A stretch of 27,709 nucleotides of DNA from CAZKFG01 sp964551985 (GTDB taxonomy: Bacteria > Bacillota > Negativicutes > Acidaminococcales > JAISLQ01): assembly GCA_964551985.1 (NCBI GenBank), contig CAZKFG010000029.1, forward strand, positions 1 through 27,709, given 5' to 3'. The notes beneath the pieces were generated by a model that made no database searches, was not told the DNA's origin, and was given only the letters and a program-made list of their open reading frames with translations. The position numbers were made by a program, and so were the translations under genes. How positions within the stretch are numbered: the stretch's first letter is position 1; every line of letters starts with the position of its first letter. Of this stretch, positions 1 through 6,442 are shown one piece after another.

Positions 1-77
1 CAATGGGACCAAACGTAGCAGGATGTATCGGAACAGCTGTTGCAGCTGGTGTATTCTTAACTATTTATGCTAAATAA
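1..77 (+). CDS. Na+-translocating decarboxylase beta subunit, C-terminal fragment
   Basis: Only the last 24 complete codons are in the window, ending at a TAA at 75-77; the 5' part lies outside. The fragment reads MGPNVAGCIGTAVAAGVFL and ends TIYAK. This GPNV-GxIG-AVAAG pattern is the conserved C-terminal end of the integral-membrane beta subunit shared by oxaloacetate, methylmalonyl-CoA and glutaconyl-CoA decarboxylases (OadB/MmdB/GcdB). In that family the beta subunit couples decarboxylation of carboxybiotin to Na+ export. The fragment cannot tell which substrate the complex uses. A strong terminator follows directly, so this is the last gene of its operon. The identification rests on a short conserved tail, hence moderate confidence. 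Confidence 0.7.
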   Translation, partial: MGPNVAGCIGTAVAAGVFLTIYAK

Positions 78-92
78 TTAAATTTGTATTTT

Positions 93-124
93 AAGTAGAT
101 ATGTTAATCATATCTACTTTTTTT
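93..124 (+). terminator. Rho-independent terminator of the decarboxylase operon
   Basis: A perfect 11-bp stem (AAGTAGATATG at 93-103 with CATATCTACTT at 109-119), a TTAAT loop, and a run of T to 124. It lies 15 nt after the stop codon of the upstream gene. Confidence 0.9.
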
Positions 125-126
125 GT

Positions 127-161
127 GTAAAAAAAACCTTGTTCAGCTATTGAACAAGGTT
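127..161 (-). terminator. Rho-independent terminator of the yybS-like gene
   Basis: A perfect 11-bp stem (AACCTTGTTCA at 135-145, TGAACAAGGTT at 151-161) with a 5-nt loop. On the minus strand it is followed by a U-run, the complement of A129-A136. It lies just past the stop of the minus-strand gene at 169, so two facing terminators separate the convergent genes. Confidence 0.88.
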
Positions 162-168
162 AAATATT

Positions 169-1125
169 TTATTTTCTTGGTGGTCTAATTTTTCTAAAAT
201 CAAAGATAAAGTCAAATAGTCCTATAAACACAGTAAAGAAAGCTACAATTTGATTAATAAATAATAAAGTTATAAATATGCCTTTTACAAAGCTTGGCCA
301 ATTTTTTTTGTGTATGAAGTAAAAAACTATACTAGTTCCTTGTATTAGTATGGGGACAGAAAAAAGAAAGAAACCGTTAACGCTTATATAATAAGAAAGT
401 GAGTTAGGGTATTGTTGAAAATAAGAAAAACCAATTAAAGAAAGTCCGAAAAGCAGTAGTATATGTTGTGATATTACCCAATTTCTAAAAGGAGGAATAT
501 CGTCCATATAAGTACCAAGACGTTTTAAAATAGCTTTTGCAACGATAAAGTTTATTATTGTATCAATTACAGCTGATATTATTAGTATTGCAGGAATTGC
601 TATTATCATTAAATGTAAAATAAGATTTATTAAATCTTTAGCATTTTGAATATCTTTTTCAGGAATTCCAATTTTTTGATAATAGTCAATAACTTGTTCA
701 GTTATTCTATTTGTTGTTTCAGCATCTAAGTTTAAAGGGTTTGCCCCGATTAGCAAAAAGCTTATTAACAAAACTGCTATTTTGGATAACAAAGAAGCAA
801 TAGATCCCCAAATAATAGTTTTAAAAGGGCTGTTTCCTTTGCGAATGCTCCATCCTAATACAATACCGATAAATCCAAGTCCAGAAACAAGCATTATACT
901 TTGTAGTGGGCTGACAATCAAGGCAATTATAATCCCAGCAGTTACTAAAGATAGACCACTCCATTTAAGACCATGCCGTATACCTAGTAAAACTAGTGGA
1001 ACTGGCCAGAGCATATTTAAAAATACACCCATCATTGGTAGATAAATGTTTATAATGGCAAAAACTATCGATATAGAAGAAAGTATACCTGCTTCAACCA
1101 TTGAAGAAATATTATTTTTTTGCAC
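169..1125 (-). CDS. YybS-like (DUF2232) multispanning membrane protein
   Basis: A 318-residue hydrophobic protein with about eight predicted membrane segments spread over its length, the last near residues 285-310. The opening pattern (EAGILSSIS, then LPMMGVF, then PVPLVLLGIRHGLKWS) matches the Bacillota YybS/DUF2232 family, which is often found near ribosomal protein and DHH phosphodiesterase genes and has no established biochemical role. Here it is monocistronic. The start is GTG at 1125-1123, preceded by GAGG (1133-1136) seven bases upstream. It is transcribed divergently from the small membrane-protein gene at 1200, from a very AT-rich gap with several TATAAT-like boxes but no clear -35. 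Family call is fairly firm; function is unknown. Confidence 0.75.
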   Translation of the reverse strand: MQKNNISSMVEAGILSSISIVFAIINIYLPMMGVFLNMLWPVPLVLLGIRHGLKWSGLSLVTAGIIIALIVSPLQSIMLVSGLGFIGIVLGWSIRKGNSPFKTIIWGSIASLLSKIAVLLISFLLIGANPLNLDAETTNRITEQVIDYYQKIGIPEKDIQNAKDLINLILHLMIIAIPAILIISAVIDTIINFIVAKAILKRLGTYMDDIPPFRNWVISQHILLLFGLSLIGFSYFQQYPNSLSYYISVNGFFLFSVPILIQGTSIVFYFIHKKNWPSFVKGIFITLLFINQIVAFFTVFIGLFDFIFDFRKIRPPRK

Positions 1126-1199
1126 TTTTTAACCTCATTTTCAAAAATTCTTTATATAATATGATATAATATAAACATATATTTTTTTAGGGGGATTTT

Positions 1200-1484
1200 A
1201 TGCAAGAAACAGTAGTTTTAAGTGATGCACATTATGTTGAACGTATAGTTATAGTATTTATATTATCTTTTGTATTACTTGCTTTAGTATCTAATGTAAT
1301 TGGTAAAGAGAGAAAAAGCCAATGGTTCAAAAAGAGAACTAAATACACAATTTTCACTAGAAGAAGTATTTTAGGTGAATTTATCCATTACGGTAGACCA
1401 TGCACATGGCAAGGATGCGTAGTATTTATTGGATTATTTACGGTTATTTTAACATTTGGTTATTGGTATGTTTTTTGTTATTAA
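1200..1484 (+). CDS. Small two-TM membrane protein, hypothetical
   Basis: A 94-residue protein with ATG at 1200 preceded by AGGGGG (1189-1194). Two hydrophobic stretches (about residues 15-34 and 70-93) flank a strongly basic middle segment with ERKSQWFKKRTKY and TRRS, so the middle probably faces the cytoplasm with both termini outside. Two cysteines lie near the second segment (PCTWQGC) and one near the C-terminus. I do not recognise the family. The next gene (1550) is also a small two-TM protein on the same strand 65 nt downstream, so the two may be cotranscribed. The excellent ribosome binding site argues that it is a real gene. Confidence 0.6.
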   Translation: MQETVVLSDAHYVERIVIVFILSFVLLALVSNVIGKERKSQWFKKRTKYTIFTRRSILGEFIHYGRPCTWQGCVVFIGLFTVILTFGYWYVFCY

Positions 1485-1503
1485 CTTATTTTAAGGGTTT
1501 TAT

Positions 1504-1557
1504 ATGAAAAAAACAAGCTTATTTACAATAAAAGCTAGGAGAACGTGCGTTGAATAA
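1504..1557 (+). CDS. Possible 17-codon leader ORF overlapping the next start
   Basis: ATG at 1504 preceded by AAGGG (1493-1497) opens a short reading frame MKKTSLFTIKARRTCVE that stops at 1555-1557, eight bases past the first base of the downstream TTG start (1550). Its coding segment contains the Shine-Dalgarno AGGAGA of the downstream gene. That layout would allow translational coupling or a leader-peptide role, but a stray ATG after a purine run would look the same. Low confidence. Confidence 0.25.
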   Translation: MKKTSLFTIKARRTCVE

Positions 1558-1963
1558 TATACAAGAAGAAGTTATTGGTCAGGTTGAAAGTACTTATGGT
1601 GAGCGGGCAATAGTTGAAGTTTTTAAAAAAGGTACAAAGAAAAAAAGTGGTGAAAAATTAGATGCTTCAAATCAGCTAAATGCTAAACCAGGCTTTGTTG
1701 TCAATGTTGCTTGGCGCCAAATAAGTAAGAAAAAAGATAATATGATGCTTATTTTACCACCTGTTTTGGCAACAATTGCTGGACTTATTGTCAGTTATCA
1801 TATGGTTTGGTATATCAAAAAGCCACTGCCTCGTGAACAGGTTATGCTTGTAGGTACTCTTATATGGACACTGCTTGGTGCTTTTTATTCTTTTAGATAC
1901 TGGCGCTATACTTATGGTCGTGGTTTGCAACCAACTATAACAGGTATTATAAGAAAATATTAA
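1550..1963 (+). CDS. RseC/MucC-like membrane protein lacking the cysteine motif
   Basis: A 137-residue protein with an N-terminal soluble region (1-65), a helix pair (about 66-85 and 96-118) and a short basic tail. The N-terminus has the RseC (SoxR-reducing system/RseC-MucC) pattern: G-x-V-E then AIVEVFKKG, followed by a segment like NQLNAKPGFVVNV, then two membrane spans separated by a short loop. RseC-family members usually carry a cysteine cluster in the N-terminal domain; this one has no cysteine at all. RseC homologues next to RNF genes are linked to electron transfer, but no such genes are nearby. The start is TTG at 1550, seven bases after AGGAGA (1537-1542). The family link is by pattern only. 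Confidence 0.5.
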   Translation: MNNIQEEVIGQVESTYGERAIVEVFKKGTKKKSGEKLDASNQLNAKPGFVVNVAWRQISKKKDNMMLILPPVLATIAGLIVSYHMVWYIKKPLPREQVMLVGTLIWTLLGAFYSFRYWRYTYGRGLQPTITGIIRKY

Positions 1964-1969
1964 CTTTTA

Positions 1970-2006
1970 GCTCTTGCAATATTTTTTTTGCAAGGGCAAT
2001 TTATTT
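1970..2006 (+). terminator. Probable terminator after the RseC-like gene
   Basis: Stem GCTCTTGCAA (1970-1979) with TTGCAAGGGC (1988-1997), 10 bp with one G-U pair and a T-rich loop. It is followed by a weak T-rich stretch rather than a clean T-run. Confidence 0.6.
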
Positions 2007-2062
2007 AGATGATAAAAAATAATAAGTATGATAAACTATAATTAAAAAATAGGAGGGTTATT

Positions 2063-2668
2063 ATGAAAAGAGATTTTTTAGAAGCAGTAAAAAACCGTAG
2101 AACATTTTATAGCATACAAGCCAAATCATCTGTTGATAGTAAGTATATTGAGCAGGTTGTGCAAGATGCAGTAAAATATTGTCCAACACCATTTAATTCG
2201 CAAAGCTCGCGAGTGGTTCTTTTGTTTGGCGAAGAACACAAAAAATTGTGGAAGATAGTCGAAAATAAGCTCAAAGAAATTATGCCAAACGAAGCAGATT
2301 TTGCCAAGAGTAAAGCCAAGATTGAAAGCTGCTTTGCTAGTGGTTATGGTAGCATATTATTTTTTGAAGATATGTCTGTTGTGGAAAAATTACAAGCTCA
2401 ATTCCCATTATATAAAGACAATTTTCCTGTTTGGGCAAATCATGCGAGTGCAATGTTGCAATTTGTTGTTTGGACGGCTTTGACTGATTTAGGGTTGGGA
2501 GCCTCTTTGCAGCATTATGGCAACTTAATTGAAGATCAAGTGAAAAACGATTGGAAACTAGCAAAAAGCTGGTCTTTGATTGCACAAATGCCTTTTGGAC
2601 AGCCATCAGAATTACCACAAGATAAAGATTTTAGTCCCTTATCTGAGAGATTTTTTGTTTATAAATAA
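2063..2668 (+). CDS. Nitroreductase-family FMN oxidoreductase
   Basis: A 201-residue protein of the nitroreductase fold. The N-terminal RRTFY (12-16) is the FMN-phosphate-binding RRS/T motif. NSQSSRVVLLFG (about 45-56) is the second flavin-binding element, and GLGASLQHYG near residue 150 is the C-terminal element. The sequence layout resembles the Hbn1/Frm2-like branch rather than NfsB-type enzymes. These proteins reduce nitro compounds, quinones or other electrophiles with NAD(P)H, and the physiological substrate cannot be read from sequence. ATG at 2063 follows a strong AGGAGGG (2052-2058). A TATAAT box sits at 2037-2042 without a convincing -35. It appears monocistronic; the next gene, panD, has its own leader. 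Confidence 0.85.
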   Translation: MKRDFLEAVKNRRTFYSIQAKSSVDSKYIEQVVQDAVKYCPTPFNSQSSRVVLLFGEEHKKLWKIVENKLKEIMPNEADFAKSKAKIESCFASGYGSILFFEDMSVVEKLQAQFPLYKDNFPVWANHASAMLQFVVWTALTDLGLGASLQHYGNLIEDQVKNDWKLAKSWSLIAQMPFGQPSELPQDKDFSPLSERFFVYK

Positions 2669-2675
2669 AAAGATT

Positions 2676-2703
2676 TTGTTGATTTAGCGTATTGTTTTAT
2701 GAT
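2676..2703 (+). promoter_or_regulatory. Probable promoter of the panD leader
   Basis: TTGTTG (2676-2681), a 16-bp spacer and TATGAT (2698-2703). This would start a transcript near 2709, just upstream of the structured leader. Box matches are only moderate. Confidence 0.45.
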
Positions 2704-2726
2704 AAGATGAAATAGTTCATAAATCA

Positions 2727-2767
2727 TTATGACAGACCGCTTGGATCTATATGACCGAGACGGATAA
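2727..2767 (+). promoter_or_regulatory. Candidate pan-motif RNA upstream of panD
   Basis: The leader folds into a stem of TTAT/ATAA (2727-2730 with 2764-2767), CCG/CGG (2737-2739 with 2761-2763) and CTTGG/CCGAG (2740-2744 with 2755-2759). A2760 is bulged out and a purine-rich GACAGA internal loop sits on the 5' side. The known 'pan' motif is a stem with conserved bulged adenosines found in 5' UTRs of panB, panC and panD; many copies are tandem but here I see one. Position, size and bulge fit, and a terminator follows before panD. I matched it from memory of its description, not to a covariance model. Confidence 0.6.
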
Positions 2768-2786
2768 GCAAAATTTTATGTTTTTT

Positions 2787-2822
2787 AAGCTTTCCGTTTT
2801 TTAGCGGAAAGTTTTTATTTTT
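2787..2822 (+). terminator. Leader terminator in front of panD
   Basis: Stem CTTTCCG (2790-2796) with CGGAAAG (2805-2811), extendable outward by about three more pairs, an 8-nt loop TTTTTTAG and a T-rich run from 2812. It lies between the pan-like motif and the panD ribosome binding site, so it probably acts as an attenuator. Its 5' arm can alternatively pair with 2761-2769 in the pan-like stem. Confidence 0.8.
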
Positions 2823-2839
2823 AAGTATGGGGGAGAAAA

Positions 2840-3223
2840 ATGTTATACACAATGTTTCATGGTAAAATTCACAGAGCAACAATTACCGAAGCTAATTTAC
2901 ATTATGTTGGTAGTATTACTATCGATCAAGATTTACTTGATGCCTCTGGTATTTTAGTTGGTGAGAGGGTGCAGATTGTTGACGTTGATAATGGCAATAG
3001 GCTTGAGACCTATGTTATTCCAGGCGATGCAGGTTCTGGCATTATTTGCTTAAACGGTGCAGCAGCAAGGCTTGTCTGCGTTGGTGATAAGGTTATCATC
3101 ATGGCTTATGCTCAAATGGATGCTGACGAAGCTAAGACTTTTGAGCCAAAAGTAGTTATTGTTAATGAATATAATAAAATTATTAGAGTTGATAACAAAG
3201 AAGTGCACGGTCATATAGAATAG
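2840..3223 (+). CDS. panD: Aspartate 1-decarboxylase (pyruvoyl-dependent)
   Basis: Converts L-aspartate to beta-alanine, the amine half of pantothenate, in the cytoplasm. The 127-residue proenzyme is the usual length. The self-processing site is plain: YVGS with Gly24-Ser25, where cleavage yields the pyruvoyl group at Ser25. The flanking FHGKIHRATITEANLHYVGS and SITID are near-identical to the family consensus, and Lys9 of the active site is present. ATG at 2840 follows GGGGGAG (2828-2834). No panB or panC is in the window, so panD stands alone. It is probably controlled by the structured leader and terminator just upstream. Its last 13 bp overlap the end of the convergent amidohydrolase gene. 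Confidence 0.97.
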   Translation: MLYTMFHGKIHRATITEANLHYVGSITIDQDLLDASGILVGERVQIVDVDNGNRLETYVIPGDAGSGIICLNGAAARLVCVGDKVIIMAYAQMDADEAKTFEPKVVIVNEYNKIIRVDNKEVHGHIE

Positions 3224-4578
3224 TTTATTACTCTACCTGCTTTTACATTTTTAATTTTATCATTTTCTAATGCTAAATAACCATTTACAAACACGTATTT
3301 TATTCCGTCAGGCGACGCATCAGGTTTAGCGTTAGGCAAAAACCATGCGTTGTCTTTTATTTTATTTTCATCAAAAACAACAATATCGGCATCACTGCCA
3401 ACAGTAAAATTACCTTTGTTTTTTAAGCCTAATGTTTGGGCAGGCAGTGTACTTGTTTTGTAAATAGCTTGTTCTAATGTTAAAAGCTTTTTTTCACAAA
3501 CCATTTTGTGAAAAAATCTTGGGAAACTGCCAGCTATTTGTGGATGTCCTTCGCCTTTTTGGTATTTACCAGTATCGCTTGAGAGCATACACCAAGGGTG
3601 CAAAAGTGTGGTATAAATTTCATCTTCTATACCGGTGAAAACCACAACAGAAGTTTTTACAGGGTTTGTTTTGTCTTGACGTAATTGTTCGTATAAATAA
3701 GTGTTCAAACGTTTACCTTTATATGGACCTGTTATAATTAAAATATCTTCTAATTTCCAGCCGTTTTCATTTAGATAACTAGGTTCAAATAAAACAGATT
3801 GCAAACCGGTCGCCCATTGGGTATACATCCCACTATCAATACGAATGTCTAATCCTTGTTCTCTTGCTTTATCAATAAGACAAAGCGCTTCTTGCACAAG
3901 CCCTGTTCCATATTGGTAAACAAAATGAGATATTTGTATGCGGGCACCAGTTTTTCTTGCTATGCCTAATGTTTCCACAAGTGAATATAGATCTGTTGGG
4001 GTAAATAATCTTGTATCTATACTTATCAAGCGATTATATTTGGCGGCTATTTCACATAAAGCATAAATTTCATCATTGCTTGTCCCTGGTGCATAAGCAA
4101 GCCCAATAGATAATCCGCAAGCTCCATCAGTAAAAGCTTTTTCTACTATACATTGCATCATTTTGATTTGTCTTTTGTCAGCTGGCATTGTTGGTTGCAA
4201 AATACCAACCGCTGTGCGTAGATTGGATGTCATGCCAATGAATTCAGCTTGATTTATCTGACGTGGGTTTTGCATCTGCTCAAGAAAAAAGTCATATAAA
4301 TGCAAGGGGCTATTGCCGCAGTTCCCTCCAACAGAGGTTGTGATGCCTTGTTTTAAAGATAATTTAGCAGATAAAAAATTACCATCAATATGACCATGTA
4401 TGTCAATAAATCCAGGGCATACAATATGACCTGTAGCGTCAAAAGTTTTTTTACCAACTAAATTTTCTTTGCTTATGGCAGCTATTTTATCGTTTAATAT
4501 GGCAAGATTTGCAATTTTGTTTATTTTATTTTCAGGGTCAATTATGTGACCATTTTTTATTATTATATCAAAAATCAT
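3211..4578 (-). CDS. N-acyl-D-amino-acid deacylase-type amidohydrolase
   Basis: A ~455-residue amidohydrolase-superfamily enzyme. An N-terminal beta segment (FDIIIKNGHIIDPENK) leads into GFIDIHGHID, whose HGH supplies two metal-binding histidines. GGNCGNSP carries the cysteine bridge/ligand typical of D-aminoacylases, followed by ISHFVYQYG (His) and SSDTG (Asp). HPQIAGSFPRFF matches the family's HPR-GtFpR segment, and GNFTVGSDADIVVFD is the usual C-terminal beta motif. The family hydrolyses N-acyl-D-amino acids or related cyclic amides; the exact substrate is not evident. An ATG at 4584 abuts the Shine-Dalgarno AAGGA (4586-4590), whereas the ATG at 4578 sits seven bases away, so I chose 4578. 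Confidence 0.8.
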   Translation of the reverse strand: MIFDIIIKNGHIIDPENKINKIANLAILNDKIAAISKENLVGKKTFDATGHIVCPGFIDIHGHIDGNFLSAKLSLKQGITTSVGGNCGNSPLHLYDFFLEQMQNPRQINQAEFIGMTSNLRTAVGILQPTMPADKRQIKMMQCIVEKAFTDGACGLSIGLAYAPGTSNDEIYALCEIAAKYNRLISIDTRLFTPTDLYSLVETLGIARKTGARIQISHFVYQYGTGLVQEALCLIDKAREQGLDIRIDSGMYTQWATGLQSVLFEPSYLNENGWKLEDILIITGPYKGKRLNTYLYEQLRQDKTNPVKTSVVVFTGIEDEIYTTLLHPWCMLSSDTGKYQKGEGHPQIAGSFPRFFHKMVCEKKLLTLEQAIYKTSTLPAQTLGLKNKGNFTVGSDADIVVFDENKIKDNAWFLPNAKPDASPDGIKYVFVNGYLALENDKIKNVKAGRVINYSI

Positions 4579-4605
4579 TTTCATATCCTTTCTTTTGGTA
4601 CTGTG

Positions 4606-4634
4606 AATATATACAAATATTCGATATTTGTCAA
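4606..4634 (-). promoter_or_regulatory. Promoter of the amidohydrolase gene with overlapping palindrome
   Basis: On the minus strand there is a perfect -35 TTGACA (4634-4629), a 17-bp spacer and -10 TATATT (4611-4606). The spacer holds an inverted repeat, ACAAATAT (4613-4620) / ATATTTGT (4624-4631), with a 3-bp centre, which also reaches into the -35. A repressor bound there would block RNA polymerase. Confidence 0.65.
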
Positions 4635-4769
4635 TTGTTAGTGTAGAAAAAAAATAGTTTTTATATATTAATAATTGTTTTTTTATACACGTTTATGTTA
4701 AAATAAAAATAGTATATATAATAAACTTATTTTTAAAAATTAAAATATAACTAAGGAGTAAAAATATAA

Positions 4770-5171
4770 ATGATTGAAGAATTAAAAGAGTTGATGTTAC
4801 AAAGCCAAGCGGTTAAAGCGATGGGTAATTTTGAAGCATATACAGCAGATAATGGCGATATTGTAGCTGTTTTTCCTATAACTATTGAACATACTAATGT
4901 TCACGGTATTGTACACGGGGGTGTTTTTATCACAATGCTGGATACTGTTATGGGGTATGCTAGTTTTGCTGACAAGGGCAAAGAAGCGAAGATCGTCACA
5001 GTAAACTTTACTACTTCTTTTATTAGTAACTGTAGACCGGGAGAAACAGTAAAAATTTTAGGACGAGTTATAAGTTCTTCTAAAAAAATTGTTGTAGCAC
5101 AAGGTGAAGTTATTACTGAAGAAGGGAAACTTTTAGTAACGGCACAAGGTACATTTTTGGTTTTGGATTAA
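4770..5171 (+). CDS. PaaI-family hotdog thioesterase
   Basis: A 133-residue single hotdog-fold protein, the usual length for PaaI/YbgC-like acyl-CoA thioesterases. The diagnostic helix motif VHGIVHGGVFITMLDTVMG (residues 45-63) carries the HGG with the oxyanion-hole glycines and the catalytic Asp further along. The second conserved strand is VTVNFTTSFI. The family hydrolyses aromatic or medium-chain acyl-CoA esters; the substrate here is unknown. AAGGAG (4753-4758) lies 11 bases before the ATG. The aldo/keto reductase starts 17 bp downstream of its stop and is probably cotranscribed. A TATAAT box at 4717-4722 may be its -10, but no good -35 is visible. Confidence 0.85.
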   Translation: MIEELKELMLQSQAVKAMGNFEAYTADNGDIVAVFPITIEHTNVHGIVHGGVFITMLDTVMGYASFADKGKEAKIVTVNFTTSFISNCRPGETVKILGRVISSSKKIVVAQGEVITEEGKLLVTAQGTFLVLD

Positions 5172-5188
5172 AAAAGGGGGTGTTATGT

Positions 5189-6199
5189 ATGCAAAAACGC
5201 AGATTAGGTAGAACTGATATGATTGTTACAGCAGTTAGTTTTGGTGCATTGCCAATACAGCGTTGTACAATTGATGAGGCAGGTCCTATATTAAAGTATG
5301 CTCTGGAAAAAGGCATAAATTTTATTGATACTGCTAGAGCTTATACTGACAGCGAAGAGAAAATAGGAACTCACATAAGTAGCTTGCGTGATAAGTTTTA
5401 CCTTGCTACAAAAAGTATGGCAAGAAGTGCTCAGGCTATGCAAAAAGATATTGATTTGAGCTTGCAAATGATGAAAACAGATTGTATTGACTTATATCAA
5501 ATACACAATATAAAGAAAAAAGAAGAGCTAGAACAAGTGCTTGGGAAAGAAGGGGCATTAGAAGCACTACTTGAAAGCAAAAAGAATGGTAAAATAAGAT
5601 TTATTGGAATAACAGGACATAATGTAGAATTGCTTATTGAAGCGATAAAAACAAATTTGTTTGATACTGTACAAGTCCCTTATAATATTGTAGAACAAAA
5701 GGCAGCTGAAGAACTTTTTCCGCTAGCTCGTAAACTTGATATGGGAATAATCGTTATGAAGCCACTAGGTGGCGGACAGTTAGAGCAGATGGAACTATCA
5801 CTTAGATTTATTTTGCAAGAAAAAGATGTTGTCACAATTCCTGGAATGGATAAAATTCATCATATTGATGAAAATATTGTTGCTGCAAATCCAGTACGTG
5901 ATTTGACAACAGAAGAAAAAGCAAAGATAGAACAAGAAGCAAGTATAGTAGGTAAAAATTTTTGTCGGCGTTGCGGTTATTGCTTGCCTTGTGCTGTTGG
6001 GATAGACATACCACAAGTATTTATTTTCCGTCTACAATATAATCGTTATGGACTGAAAAATACCATACCCACTCGCTATGCTGGACTTAAAGTGAAGGCA
6101 TCAGCTTGTATAGGTTGCGGTATATGTGAAAAACGTTGTCCTTATGATTTGCCTATTAGAATGTGGTTAAAAGATATGGCAGAAAAATTAGAAAAATAA
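5189..6199 (+). CDS. Aldo/keto reductase with C-terminal [4Fe-4S] domain
   Basis: A 336-residue cytoplasmic oxidoreductase. The AKR barrel covers residues 1-250 with the catalytic tetrad in place: Asp47 and Tyr52 (FIDTARAY), Lys75 (LATK) and His106 (YQIHN). The C-terminal ~85 residues hold CRRCGYCLPC and later CIGCGICEKRCP, a cysteine set for one or two [4Fe-4S] clusters. Such fused AKR-ferredoxin proteins are common in anaerobes and may exchange electrons with low-potential donors; substrate unknown. The reading frame opens with GTG at 5180, but that GTG lies inside the ribosome binding site (AAAAAGGGGG, 5171-5180). The ATG at 5189, eight bases further, is the better start. It sits directly behind the thioesterase gene. 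Confidence 0.88.
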   Translation: MQKRRLGRTDMIVTAVSFGALPIQRCTIDEAGPILKYALEKGINFIDTARAYTDSEEKIGTHISSLRDKFYLATKSMARSAQAMQKDIDLSLQMMKTDCIDLYQIHNIKKKEELEQVLGKEGALEALLESKKNGKIRFIGITGHNVELLIEAIKTNLFDTVQVPYNIVEQKAAEELFPLARKLDMGIIVMKPLGGGQLEQMELSLRFILQEKDVVTIPGMDKIHHIDENIVAANPVRDLTTEEKAKIEQEASIVGKNFCRRCGYCLPCAVGIDIPQVFIFRLQYNRYGLKNTIPTRYAGLKVKASACIGCGICEKRCPYDLPIRMWLKDMAEKLEK

Positions 6200-6315
6200 T
6201 TTCTGAATTTATTTTGCAAAACTTGTTTTAAAAATACACTTCATTAAATGAAAAAAGTATGATTAATCAAGAGTTTGCAAAATTTAGGTGTAGTATTGTG
6301 TGTTTAAAATAATAC

Positions 6316-6344
6316 TTGCACATTTCAAAAGAATATGTTATATA
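6316..6344 (+). promoter_or_regulatory. Probable promoter of the marR-like gene
   Basis: TTGCAC (6316-6321), a 17-bp spacer and TATATA (6339-6344) preceded by TGT, giving an extended -10. The -35 match is weak. The transcript would carry a ~90-nt leader holding two inverted repeats. Confidence 0.45.
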
Positions 6345-6358
6345 TAATATATTACTTA

Positions 6359-6412
6359 TTCAAAAAGGAACTATTTTTGAATAAATACTTTGCAAATATA
6401 AATATTGCAAAG
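6359..6412 (+). promoter_or_regulatory. Two inverted repeats, candidate MarR operators
   Basis: First repeat: TTCAAAAA (6359-6366) / TTTTTGAA (6374-6381), 7-bp spacer. Second repeat: CTTTGCAA (6388-6395) / TTGCAAAG (6405-6412), 9-bp spacer. Both have perfect 8-bp arms and lie between the promoter and the marR-like start. TTTGCAAA-like half-sites also occur at 6212-6221 (TTTTGCAAAA, itself palindromic) and 6274-6282. MarR proteins commonly autoregulate through such repeats. Confidence 0.5.
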
Positions 6413-6442
6413 AAGAAAATTCTATTAAAGGTGGTGATTGCT

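Noticed and set aside
782..1045. Plus-strand open frame of 87 codons
   Set aside because: Lies wholly antisense inside the yybS-like gene, has no ribosome binding site and no recognisable motif; a shadow frame.
1141..1199. Promoters from several TATAAT boxes in the divergent gap
   Set aside because: TATAAT occurs at 1155 and 1165, but no -35 at suitable spacing on either strand; in such AT-rich DNA the boxes alone are not evidence.
6335..6442. N-terminal extension of the MarR protein
   Set aside because: Contains the promoter and operator-like repeats, has no ribosome binding site at its ATG, and precedes the conserved MarR start at 6443.
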